From Pseudomonas sp. PDM04 (GTDB taxonomy: Bacteria; Pseudomonadota; Gammaproteobacteria; Pseudomonadales; Pseudomonadaceae): a DNA stretch of 64,000 nt. Below, piece after piece: positions 8,040 through 16,410 of the stretch; positions within the stretch are counted from its first letter, which is position 1, and each line of letters opens with the position of its first letter. The stretch spans positions 124,001 through 188,000 of the forward strand of contig NZ_JACVAI010000009.1 in NCBI RefSeq assembly GCF_014851765.1, in the 5' to 3' direction. Made by a program: the position numbers and the translations under genes. The notes beneath the pieces are model-generated. The model had not been told where the DNA came from, searched no databases, and saw only the letters and a program-made list of their open reading frames with translations.

Positions 8040-10901
8040 ATGCTCGAGCTTACGATAGAGCAGATATCCATGGGCCAATCGGCCGTGGACAAGTCCGCCG
8101 CGCTGGAGCAGTTGGCCCGGCACCTGGTGGCCGATGGCCTGGTTGCCGACGGTTACCTCGCCGGTTTGCAGGCCCGCGAGGCCCAGGGCTCGACCTTTCT
8201 GGGTCAAGGTATTGCCATTCCCCACGGTACCCCGCAAACCCGCGATCAGGTGTATTCCACCGGCGTGCGGCTGATGCAATTCCCCGAGGGCGTGGACTGG
8301 GGCGACGGCCAGATGGTGTACCTGGCCATCGGCATCGCGGCCAAGTCCGACGAGCATTTGCGGCTCCTGCAACTGCTGACCCGCGCCCTCGGCGAAACCG
8401 ATCTGGGCCAGGCCCTGCGTCGCGCCAGTACGCCCGAAGCGCTGTTGAAACTGCTGCAGGGCGCGCCCCAAGAGTTGGCCCTGGACGCCCAGATGATCGG
8501 CCTGGGAGTGTCGGCCGAAGATTTCGAAGAACTGGTCTGGCGCGGTGCGCGTCTGCTGCGTCAGGCGGACTGCGTCAGCAACGGTTTTTCCGCTGTCCTG
8601 CAGCAGGTCGAAGCGTTGCCTCTGGGGGATGGCCTGTGGTGGTTGCACAGCGAGCAGACGGTCAAGCGTCCGGGCCTGGCGTTTGTCACGCCGGACAAGC
8701 CCATGCGTTATCTCGGTCAGCCACTGACGGGGCTGTTTTGCCTGGCCAGTCTCGGTGAAGCGCACCAGGCCCTGCTCGAGCGCCTGTGCGCGTTGCTGAT
8801 TGAAGGTCGTGGTCATGAACTGGGCCGTGCCACCAGCCGCCGTAAAGTCCTCGAAGTGCTCGGGGGCGAGCTGCCCGCAGACTGGCCGAGCGCGCGCATC
8901 GCCCTGGCCAACGCCCATGGCTTGCACGCGCGTCCGGCGAAAATCCTCGCGCAGCTGGCGAAAAGTTTTGAAGGCGAGATTCGTGTGCGTCTCGTCGATG
9001 GAAACGACAGCGCCGTGTCGGTGAAGAGCCTGAGCAAGTTGCTCAGTCTCGGCGCCCGCCGCGGTCAGGTGCTGGAATTCATTGCCGAGCCGGACATCGC
9101 TGCGGATGCCTTGCCGGCCCTGCTGGCCGCCATCGAAGAAGGCCTGGGTGAAGAGGTCGAGCCGCTGCCCGTGGTGAGCCCGCCGCGCGAAGTCATCACT
9201 GACATTGCCGAAGTGCTGCTCGCCCCGGCGGCCGGCAGTGTGGTTCAAGCGATCCCTGCCGCCCCGGGCATCGCTATCGGCCCGGCGCATGTCCAGGTGG
9301 TGCAGGCCATCGACTATGCGCTGCGTGGCGAGTCCGCCGCAGTTGAGCGCGAGCGTCTGCAACAGGCCTTGGCGCATGTGCGTCGCGACATCGCCGGGTT
9401 GATCGAGCGGAGTCTGTCCAAGGCCATTCGGGAAATTTTCATCACCCATCAGGAAATGCTCGACGACCCGGAACTGACCGATGAGGTCGAGGCCCGCCTC
9501 AAACAGGGCGAGAGCGCCGAAGCCGCCTGGATGACGGTGATCGAGGGCGCGGCCCGGCAACAGGAATCGTTGCAGGATGCGCTGCTCGCCGAGCGCGCGG
9601 CGGACTTGCGCGACATCGGTCGTCGGGTGCTGGCGCAACTCTGTGGCGTCGAGACCCCGAGTGAACCCGATCAGCCGTACATTCTGGTGATGGACGAAGT
9701 CGGACCGTCCGATGTGGCGCGCCTGGATCCTGCCCGGGTCGCCGGCATTCTCACCGCTCGGGGCGGCGCCACCGCGCACAGTGCGATCGTCGCCCGCGCA
9801 CTCGGCATCCCGGCATTGGTCGGCGCGGGCGCGGCGGTGTTGCTGCTGGCGCCGGGCACGCCGCTGCTGCTCGATGGCCAGCGCGGTCGCCTGCATGTCG
9901 ACGCCGATGCGGCGACCCTGCAACGTGCCGGTGCAGAACGGGATGCGCGCGAACAACGCCTGAAAGCGGCGGCCGAACAACGCCATCAACCGGCGTTGAC
10001 CCGCGATGGTCATCCGGTGGAAGTGTTCGCCAACATCGGTGAAAGCGCCGGCGTCAGCAGCGCGGTGGAGCAGGGTGCCGAAGGCATTGGGCTGTTGCGC
10101 ACCGAACTGATTTTCATGGCCCACCCGCAGGCGCCGGACGAGGCCACCCAGGAAGCCGAATACCGGCGCGTGCTCGATGGCCTGGCCGGTCGGCCGCTGG
10201 TGGTGCGCACCCTCGATGTCGGTGGCGACAAACCGCTGCCATATTGGCCCATCGCCAAAGAAGAGAACCCGTTCCTCGGGGTGCGCGGCATTCGCCTGAC
10301 CTTGCAACGCCCGCAGATCATGGAAGCGCAATTGCGCGCCTTGTTGCGGGCTGCCGATAACCGGCCGCTGCGCATCATGTTCCCGATGGTCGGCAGTGTG
10401 GAGGAGTGGCGCGCGGCACGGGACATGACCGAACGCCTGCGCCGGGAAATCCCGGTCGCCGATCTGCAACTGGGGATCATGATCGAAGTGCCGTCGGCGG
10501 CGTTGCTCGCCCCGGTGCTGGCCAAGGAGGTCGACTTCTTCAGCGTCGGCACCAACGACCTGACCCAATACACCCTGGCCATCGACCGTGGTCATCCGAC
10601 CTTGTCGGCCCAGGCCGACGGTTTGCACCCGGCGGTGCTGCAACTGATCGACATCACCGTGCGTGCCGCCCACGCCCACGGCAAATGGGTCGGTGTGTGC
10701 GGCGAGCTGGCGGCCGATCCGCTGGCGGTGCCGGTGCTGGTCGGTCTTGGCGTGGATGAACTCAGCGTCTCCGGGCGCAGCATTGCCGAGGTCAAGGCGC
10801 GCATCCGCGAACTCAGCCTGACCCAGGCTCAAACCCTTGCCCAACAGGCGTTGGCCGTGGGCAGCGCGAACGAAGTGCGCGAATTAGTGGAGGCGCTGTA
10901 A
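8040..10901 (+). CDS. fruB: FruB, fused EIIA-HPr-EI phosphoryl-transfer protein of the fructose PTS
   Basis: Cytoplasmic protein of 953 residues that moves phosphate from PEP to the fructose permease FruA. Three modules are visible. EIIA-Fru spans about residues 1-145, with His62 in GIAIPHGTP. HPr spans about 284-370, with His296 in GLHARP and the SVKSLSKLL segment. Enzyme I spans about 400-953, with His580 in GGATAHSAIVARALG and the C-terminal CGELAADP block. E. coli has EI as a separate protein; the triple fusion is usual in Pseudomonas. AAAAGGAG precedes the ATG. It overlaps fruK by one base (TAATG). Confidence 0.97.
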   Translation: MLELTIEQISMGQSAVDKSAALEQLARHLVADGLVADGYLAGLQAREAQGSTFLGQGIAIPHGTPQTRDQVYSTGVRLMQFPEGVDWGDGQMVYLAIGIAAKSDEHLRLLQLLTRALGETDLGQALRRASTPEALLKLLQGAPQELALDAQMIGLGVSAEDFEELVWRGARLLRQADCVSNGFSAVLQQVEALPLGDGLWWLHSEQTVKRPGLAFVTPDKPMRYLGQPLTGLFCLASLGEAHQALLERLCALLIEGRGHELGRATSRRKVLEVLGGELPADWPSARIALANAHGLHARPAKILAQLAKSFEGEIRVRLVDGNDSAVSVKSLSKLLSLGARRGQVLEFIAEPDIAADALPALLAAIEEGLGEEVEPLPVVSPPREVITDIAEVLLAPAAGSVVQAIPAAPGIAIGPAHVQVVQAIDYALRGESAAVERERLQQALAHVRRDIAGLIERSLSKAIREIFITHQEMLDDPELTDEVEARLKQGESAEAAWMTVIEGAARQQESLQDALLAERAADLRDIGRRVLAQLCGVETPSEPDQPYILVMDEVGPSDVARLDPARVAGILTARGGATAHSAIVARALGIPALVGAGAAVLLLAPGTPLLLDGQRGRLHVDADAATLQRAGAERDAREQRLKAAAEQRHQPALTRDGHPVEVFANIGESAGVSSAVEQGAEGIGLLRTELIFMAHPQAPDEATQEAEYRRVLDGLAGRPLVVRTLDVGGDKPLPYWPIAKEENPFLGVRGIRLTLQRPQIMEAQLRALLRAADNRPLRIMFPMVGSVEEWRAARDMTERLRREIPVADLQLGIMIEVPSAALLAPVLAKEVDFFSVGTNDLTQYTLAIDRGHPTLSAQADGLHPAVLQLIDITVRAAHAHGKWVGVCGELAADPLAVPVLVGLGVDELSVSGRSIAEVKARIRELSLTQAQTLAQQALAVGSANEVRELVEAL

Positions 10902-11842
10902 TGGCCCGGATTCTCACCCTGACCCTCAACCCGGCACTGGACCTGACGGTGCAGTTGCCACGCCTCGAGCCCGGCCAGGTCAATCGCAGCGACGACATGC
11001 ACACCCATGCCGCCGGCAAGGGCGTGAACGTGGCGCAGGTGCTGGCGGACCTCGGGCACCAGCTCACCGTCAGCGGATTCCTCGGCGAAGACAATCTGCA
11101 AGCGTTCGAAACCCTGTTCGCCAGGCGCGGTTTCGTCGATGCCTTCATCCGTGTTCCGGGCGCCACCCGCAGCAACATCAAGGTCGCGGAAGGCGACGGG
11201 CGCATCACTGACATCAACGGCCCGGGGCCGAAGGTCAGTGAAGCGGCGCAACAGGCGTTGCTCGATCGCCTGGATCAGGTTGCACCGGGGCATGACGCGG
11301 TCGTTGTCGCTGGCAGCCTGCCCCAGGGCATCAGCCCGCAGTGGTTGCAGGCGTTGGTGCTGCGCTTGAAAAAACTCGGGCTGAAGGTGGCGCTCGACAC
11401 CAGCGGTGAAGCCTTGCGCGCGGCGCTCAAGGCGGGTCCGTGGCTGATCAAGCCGAATACCGAAGAGTTGGCTGAAGCGCTTGGCCGAGAGGTGGTTTCG
11501 GTCGCCGCGCAAGCCGATGCCGCGAGCCGTTTGCACGGGCAAGGCATCGAGCATGTGGTGATTTCCCACGGTGCCGACGGCGTGAACTGGTTCAGTGTCG
11601 GCGCGGCGCTGCATGCCACGCCACCGAGGGTCAGCGTCGCCAGTACGGTGGGCGCCGGGGATTCGTTGTTGGCCGGCATGCTTCACGGTCTGCTCAAGCC
11701 CGACACCCCGGAGCAGACCCTGCGCACCGCCACGGCAATTGCAGCGATGGCGGTGACGCAGATCGGTTACGGCATTGGCGATGCGACGCAATTGGCGCAG
11801 CTCGAACAGGGGGTACGCATTCATCCCCTGACAGAACAATAA
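10901..11842 (+). CDS. fruK: FruK, 1-phosphofructokinase
   Basis: PfkB-family sugar kinase of 313 residues that phosphorylates fructose-1-phosphate to fructose-1,6-bisphosphate, the second step of fructose use. It shows the substrate-binding AAGKGVNVAQVL segment near residue 35 and the anion-hole and catalytic motif STVGAGDSLLAG near residue 250. Its ATG overlaps the fruB stop, which implies coupled translation. By using up fructose-1-phosphate it should also lower the inducer of Cra. fruA starts 11 bases downstream. Confidence 0.97.
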   Translation: MARILTLTLNPALDLTVQLPRLEPGQVNRSDDMHTHAAGKGVNVAQVLADLGHQLTVSGFLGEDNLQAFETLFARRGFVDAFIRVPGATRSNIKVAEGDGRITDINGPGPKVSEAAQQALLDRLDQVAPGHDAVVVAGSLPQGISPQWLQALVLRLKKLGLKVALDTSGEALRAALKAGPWLIKPNTEELAEALGREVVSVAAQADAASRLHGQGIEHVVISHGADGVNWFSVGAALHATPPRVSVASTVGAGDSLLAGMLHGLLKPDTPEQTLRTATAIAAMAVTQIGYGIGDATQLAQLEQGVRIHPLTEQ

Positions 11843-11853
11843 GAGGGTATGTC

Positions 11854-13590
11854 ATGAAGTTAGCCATTGTTACGGCCTGTCCGAACGGCATGGTCACCAG
11901 TGTGCTGTGCGCCCGCTTGCTCGATGCGGCGGCACAGCGCCAGGGCTGGAGCACCAGCGTCGAGGTCATCGACGCGGCGCACCCGGAGCGACAGTTGTCG
12001 GCGGCGACGATCGAGGCGGCCGAGTGGGTGCTGCTGGTGACCAGTGCGCCGGTCGACCTGTCGCGGTTTGTCGGCAAGCGCGTGTTCCAGAGCACCCCGG
12101 CGCAGGCGCTGCAGGATGTCGAGGCGGTGTTGCGCCGTGGGGCGCAGGAAGCACAGGTGCATGTGGCACCTGAGGCGGCGGTCGAACCTGTCGCCGATGC
12201 GCAGAATGCCCCGCGCCTGGTGGCGATCACGGCGTGCCCGACCGGGGTGGCCCATACCTTCATGGCGGCCGAAGCCTTGCAGCAAGCCGCCAAAAAATTG
12301 GGCTACGACCTGCAGGTTGAAACCCAGGGCTCGGTGGGCGCGCGCAATCCCTTGAGCGCCGCCGCGATTGCCGAAGCCGACGTGGTGCTGCTGGCCTGCG
12401 ATATCGAAGTCGCCACCGAGCGATTTGCCGGCAAAAAAATCTACCGTTGCGGCACCGGTATCGCCCTGAAACAGGCCGAGGCGACGCTGAACAAGGCCCT
12501 GGCCGAGGGCAAGCAGGAAAGTGCGGCTGCCGGGGCCAAGGCACCGGCCAAGGAAAAGACCGGCGTCTACAAACACCTGCTGACCGGCGTGTCGTTCATG
12601 CTGCCGATGGTGGTGGCGGGCGGCTTGATGATCGCGTTGTCGTTCGTCTTCGGCATCACTGCGTTCAAGGAAGAAGGCACCCTCGCGGCGGCCCTGATGC
12701 AGATCGGTGGCGAGACGGCCTTCAAGTTGATGGTGCCGCTGCTGGCAGGCTACATCGCCTATTCGATCGCCGACCGCCCGGGCCTCGCGCCGGGGATGAT
12801 CGGCGGCCTGCTGGCGAGCACGCTGGGCGCCGGTTTCATCGGCGGGATCATTGCCGGTTTCATCGCCGGCTACGCGGCGCAGGCGATCAATCGCTACGCG
12901 CGTCTGCCGCAAAGCCTTGAAGCGCTGAAGCCGATTCTGATCATCCCGCTGTTGGCGAGCCTGTTCACCGGCCTGGTGATGATTTACGTGGTCGGTAAAC
13001 CGGTGGCGGGAATGCTTGCCGGGCTGACGCATTTTCTCGACAGCATGGGCACCACCAACGCGATTCTGCTCGGCGTGTTGCTCGGCGGCATGATGTGTGT
13101 GGACCTTGGCGGGCCGATCAACAAGGCGGCGTATGCCTTCTCGGTGGGGCTGCTGGCCTCGCAGAGCTACGCTCCGATGGCCGCGACCATGGCGGCCGGC
13201 ATGGTGCCGCCCATTGGCCTGGGCATCGCCACGTTCCTCGCCCGTCGCAAGTTCGCCCAGACCGAACGCGAGGCCGGGAAAGCGGCGCTGGTGCTGGGGT
13301 TGTGCTTCATCTCCGAAGGCGCCATTCCCTTCGCCGCCAAAGACCCGTTGCGGGTGATCCCGGCAAGCATGGCCGGTGGCGCGCTGACCGGGGCCCTGTC
13401 GATGTACTTCGGCTGCAAACTGATGGCGCCGCATGGTGGGTTGTTTGTATTGGCGATTCCCAATGCGATCAACCATGCCTTGCTGTACCTGTTGGCGATT
13501 GTCGCCGGCAGCCTGCTGACCGCCGTGGCCTATGCCCTGTTGAAGCGCCCGGAAGCGGTCGAGCTGGCCGTCGAACCGGTCAACGCCTGA
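11854..13590 (+). CDS. fruA: FruA, fructose-specific PTS permease EIIB'-EIIB-EIIC
   Basis: Inner-membrane transporter of 578 residues that imports fructose as fructose-1-phosphate. Two EIIB-like domains lie in tandem. The first (about 1-105) begins with VTACPNG and Cys9; the second (about 122-220) carries the active-site Cys128 in ITACPTGVAHTFMAAEA. EIIC (about 240-570) has multiple membrane spans and begins YKHLLTGVSFMLPMVVAGG. The ribosome site is AGAGGG. It is the last gene of fruBKA; a REP pair follows and no good intrinsic terminator is seen. Confidence 0.97.
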   Translation: MKLAIVTACPNGMVTSVLCARLLDAAAQRQGWSTSVEVIDAAHPERQLSAATIEAAEWVLLVTSAPVDLSRFVGKRVFQSTPAQALQDVEAVLRRGAQEAQVHVAPEAAVEPVADAQNAPRLVAITACPTGVAHTFMAAEALQQAAKKLGYDLQVETQGSVGARNPLSAAAIAEADVVLLACDIEVATERFAGKKIYRCGTGIALKQAEATLNKALAEGKQESAAAGAKAPAKEKTGVYKHLLTGVSFMLPMVVAGGLMIALSFVFGITAFKEEGTLAAALMQIGGETAFKLMVPLLAGYIAYSIADRPGLAPGMIGGLLASTLGAGFIGGIIAGFIAGYAAQAINRYARLPQSLEALKPILIIPLLASLFTGLVMIYVVGKPVAGMLAGLTHFLDSMGTTNAILLGVLLGGMMCVDLGGPINKAAYAFSVGLLASQSYAPMAATMAAGMVPPIGLGIATFLARRKFAQTEREAGKAALVLGLCFISEGAIPFAAKDPLRVIPASMAGGALTGALSMYFGCKLMAPHGGLFVLAIPNAINHALLYLLAIVAGSLLTAVAYALLKRPEAVELAVEPVNA

Positions 13591-13603
13591 CCTTCTGATC
13601 TGT

Positions 13604-13691
13604 GTGGGAGCGAGCCTGCTCGCGAAGGCGGTGCTACAGCCAACCGATAGGTTGGAGAAGAAACCGATGTCGCGAGCAGGCTCGCTCTCAC
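13604..13691. repeat. REPIN: inverted REP pair after fruA
   Basis: GTGGGAGCGAGCCTGCTCGC at 13604 and its inverse at 13670-13691, one mismatch apart (CTCTCAC), flank a 44-base spacer between the convergent ends of fruA and the reductase gene. Confidence 0.85.
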
Positions 13692-13697
13692 AGGGCG

Positions 13698-16223
13698 TCA
13701 GTAGACGTCCCGACGATAGCGTCCCTGTTCGATCAGCCGCTCGACCTCTGCGGCGCCGAGTACGTCGTTGAGTACCTGGTCCACGCCGCTGGCCATGCCT
13801 TCCAGGCTGCCGCAAACGTAGAGCATCGCGCCGTCGGCCAGCCATATCTTCAGTTCATCGGCGGATTCGCGCAGGCGATCCTGAACGTAGATCTTCTCGG
13901 CCTGATCCCGCGAGAAAGCCAGGTCCAGGCGCTCGATATCCCCTGAAATCAGCCACTCCTGCAACTCATCGCGGCACAGGAAGTCATGCTCGCGATTGCG
14001 CTCGCCAAACAGCAGCCAATGACGCTGTTGCCCGTCGGCGATCCGAGCCTTGAGCAAGCTGCGCAGGCCGGCCAGGCCGGTACCGTTGCCCACCAGGATC
14101 ATCGGCACGGGCTCGACCGGCAGATGGAAACCGCTGTTGCGGCGTACCCGCAGGCTGATGCCGCTGCCCACCGGGGCGTGTTCGGTCAGCCAGCCGGAGC
14201 CAATGCCCAGGCTGCCATCGGCATGCAGTTGCTGGCGCACGATCAATTCCAGCACGCCGTCGGCGGCAATCGACGCGATGGAGTATTCGCGCATCGCCAG
14301 AGGCACCAGCGCATCGACCAGGGCCTGGGCATGCAGGCCGACCAGATGGGTACGGTTCTCGGGCAGCTGGCGACTGGCGAGTGCCTGTTCCAGTGGCTGC
14401 GACAGGCTGTCGAGCTGCACCGTGGCCCGGCCATCGAGCCCCAGACCATCAAGGAAGTGTTCGATGGCCCATGGGCAATTGCGCGGCAGCACTTCCACCA
14501 GGTCACCGGCCAGCCAGCTGCTGGTGGTCGGGGCGCGAAGGCCGAGCAGGTACACCGGCGAGCCGCTGCTGTCGGGGTTCATCAGCTCTCGGCGCACCAG
14601 CGTCCAATGGTCGTAGCTCGGTGCCTGCCAGGTGTCCACGGGCGCATGACCGGTCAGCAGGCCCAGCTGTTGCTGCCAGTGACGCAAGGCGTACGGGTCG
14701 CCGCTGTCCACTTCCACCGGGGTGAACAGACTCTTGCCGCCGTGCTCGCCCAGCCAGGTGTGCAGGCGCCGGGCGAAACCGCAGAAGTGCTGATACTGGC
14801 GATCGCCCAGGCCCAGCACGGCGTAGTTCAGTCGCTCCAGGCTCAGCGCCCGGCCCAGCACCTTGCGTTCGAACCCGCGGGCACTGTCCGGCGCGTCGCC
14901 GTCGCCGAAGGTGCTGACCACGAACAGCGCGTTGTTCGATTCCCGCAGATCCTGTTCGCTCAGGCTCGCCAGCGGCTGCACGTTCACCGGCAACCCGGCG
15001 GCCTGCAACTGGCCGGCGGTCTGCCACGCCAGTTGCTCGGCAAACCCGCTCTGGCTGGCGAAGCCGATCAGCCATGCCGGGGTGTTGCCGCCCGGTTGGA
15101 CCAGGCCCTGGCGCGCTTGCTTGATCTGGCGCTTCTTGCGGCGGCGATCGAGATAGAGCATCCAGCCGGTGATGAAAAACAGTGGCATGGTCAGGGCGGT
15201 GAGCGTCAGGATGATGCGTCCGCCAATACCGAAGTAGCTGCCGGTGTGCAGGGCGTAAATGCTGGTCAGCAACTGCGCCTTGAAGCTTTTGTCGCTGTAG
15301 CGGTCGTGCCGTTTGATCACGCCGGTGACCGGGTCCAGGGTGATCTGGTTCAGGGCGCGGTCATGGGGCGAGTCTTTCAACAGGTAGAACACCGTCGCCG
15401 GTTGTCCGGCCACGGGTGGCATGCGGGTGTTGTAGAAACTCAGGTCGGGACCCGCCGCGCTGTAGATGCTGCTCCACATGGCCGAGTAATCGGCGACCGG
15501 CGCCGGGCCGGCTGGCGCCGGGCCGCGATTGCGCACGCGTTCGTTCTGCGGCGCGTCGGAGAGCAACCGGGTCAGGCCCTTGCTGTACCACTCGTAGGAC
15601 CAGAACAGCCCGGTCAGCGCCGACAGGAGGTAAAACACCAGGCACCAGGTGCCCGCGACGGAATGCAGGTCCCAGTTGAAGCTGCGACCTTTTTTCTTCC
15701 AGTCCAAGGTCAGCCAGGCGCGCCAGCTTTTCCACTGGCGGGGCCAGCGCAGGTAGAGGCCGGACAGGCAGAAGAACACCAGGATCAGCGTGCAGGCCCC
15801 GGTGATCTGGCGACCGCTGTCGCCCATGGCGAGGAAGCGGTGCAATTGCAGCATCAGGCCGAAGAAGGACTGGCCGCTCGCTTCGCCCAGCAGTTCGCCG
15901 GTGTACGGATCGAAGAAACGCATGGGACCGCGCCGTTCACCCGGCGGCGGGGTGAAGAAGGCCCGGGCGGCGATGTCGCTGTCGATATCGACCGAGAGCA
16001 TCGCGACCTTCAGGCCGGTGGCCGCTTCGACTTTCGCCACCAGTTCGGCGGGCGGCAGCACACCGGCAACCTGTTTCTGCACCTGCAGCACAGAGGGGTT
16101 CACCGCATACAGGATTTCATCCTGAAACGAGACCATTGCCCCGGTGATGCCCATCAGGGCCAGGACCAGCCCGGCACTGATGCCAAAAAACCAGTGCAAC
16201 TGGAACAGGGTTTTCTTCAACAC
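13698..16223 (-). CDS. piuB: PepSY-transmembrane / flavodoxin-reductase fusion (PiuB-like)
   Basis: Membrane flavoprotein of 841 residues. The N-terminal half is a PepSY-associated membrane domain (first span LHWFFGISAGLVLALMG, further spans near residues 135, 195 and 350). The C-terminal half has a flavodoxin-like FMN domain (WLIGFASQSGFAEQLA), an FAD-binding domain with MREYSIAS, and an NAD(P)-binding domain with VGNGTGLAGLRSLL, as in sulfite reductase flavoproteins. It probably moves electrons across the inner membrane to reduce ferric siderophore iron. I chose GTG 16223, with AAGG 9 bases upstream, over the longer 865-residue frame. It lies next to the TonB receptor, as I recall for PA4513/piuB. 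Confidence 0.85.
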   Translation of the reverse strand: MLKKTLFQLHWFFGISAGLVLALMGITGAMVSFQDEILYAVNPSVLQVQKQVAGVLPPAELVAKVEAATGLKVAMLSVDIDSDIAARAFFTPPPGERRGPMRFFDPYTGELLGEASGQSFFGLMLQLHRFLAMGDSGRQITGACTLILVFFCLSGLYLRWPRQWKSWRAWLTLDWKKKGRSFNWDLHSVAGTWCLVFYLLSALTGLFWSYEWYSKGLTRLLSDAPQNERVRNRGPAPAGPAPVADYSAMWSSIYSAAGPDLSFYNTRMPPVAGQPATVFYLLKDSPHDRALNQITLDPVTGVIKRHDRYSDKSFKAQLLTSIYALHTGSYFGIGGRIILTLTALTMPLFFITGWMLYLDRRRKKRQIKQARQGLVQPGGNTPAWLIGFASQSGFAEQLAWQTAGQLQAAGLPVNVQPLASLSEQDLRESNNALFVVSTFGDGDAPDSARGFERKVLGRALSLERLNYAVLGLGDRQYQHFCGFARRLHTWLGEHGGKSLFTPVEVDSGDPYALRHWQQQLGLLTGHAPVDTWQAPSYDHWTLVRRELMNPDSSGSPVYLLGLRAPTTSSWLAGDLVEVLPRNCPWAIEHFLDGLGLDGRATVQLDSLSQPLEQALASRQLPENRTHLVGLHAQALVDALVPLAMREYSIASIAADGVLELIVRQQLHADGSLGIGSGWLTEHAPVGSGISLRVRRNSGFHLPVEPVPMILVGNGTGLAGLRSLLKARIADGQQRHWLLFGERNREHDFLCRDELQEWLISGDIERLDLAFSRDQAEKIYVQDRLRESADELKIWLADGAMLYVCGSLEGMASGVDQVLNDVLGAAEVERLIEQGRYRRDVY

Positions 16224-16310
16224 GTCGCTCGCCTTGTTCGTTCGAAAGTGGTCATCACGGCGCGCATTATGATGCCGTGGGTTGTCGAGAAACATTCTTT
16301 TTCACACGCA

Positions 16311-16340
16311 AAAGCCCTGTTCATCCGGATGAACAGGGCT
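16311..16340 (-). terminator. Terminator of the TonB receptor gene
   Basis: AGCCCTGTTCAT and ATGAACAGGGCT form a perfect 12-bp stem with a CCGG loop, followed on the minus strand by a short T-run (TTT). It separates the receptor from the reductase gene. Confidence 0.75.
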
Positions 16341-16361
16341 TCGCCTGACGGTTACTGCTTC

Positions 16362-16389
16362 GGTGGGAGCGAGCGGGCTCGCTCCCACC
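16362..16389. repeat. REP-type palindrome, compact single form
   Basis: GGTGGGAGCGAGC, two Gs, then GCTCGCTCCCACC: a perfect 13-2-13 palindrome, 21 bases beyond the receptor stop. Confidence 0.85.
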
Positions 16390-16410
16390 GGTCTGGCGGT
16401 GTTCCGGGAA

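Noticed and set aside
7992..10844. 950-codon open frame antisense to fruB
   Set aside because: Third-position GC bias keeps the opposite frame open. fruB has all three PTS modules.
13604..13691. REP pairs as CRISPR repeats
   Set aside because: Only two inverted copies per site, no regular spacer array and no cas genes.
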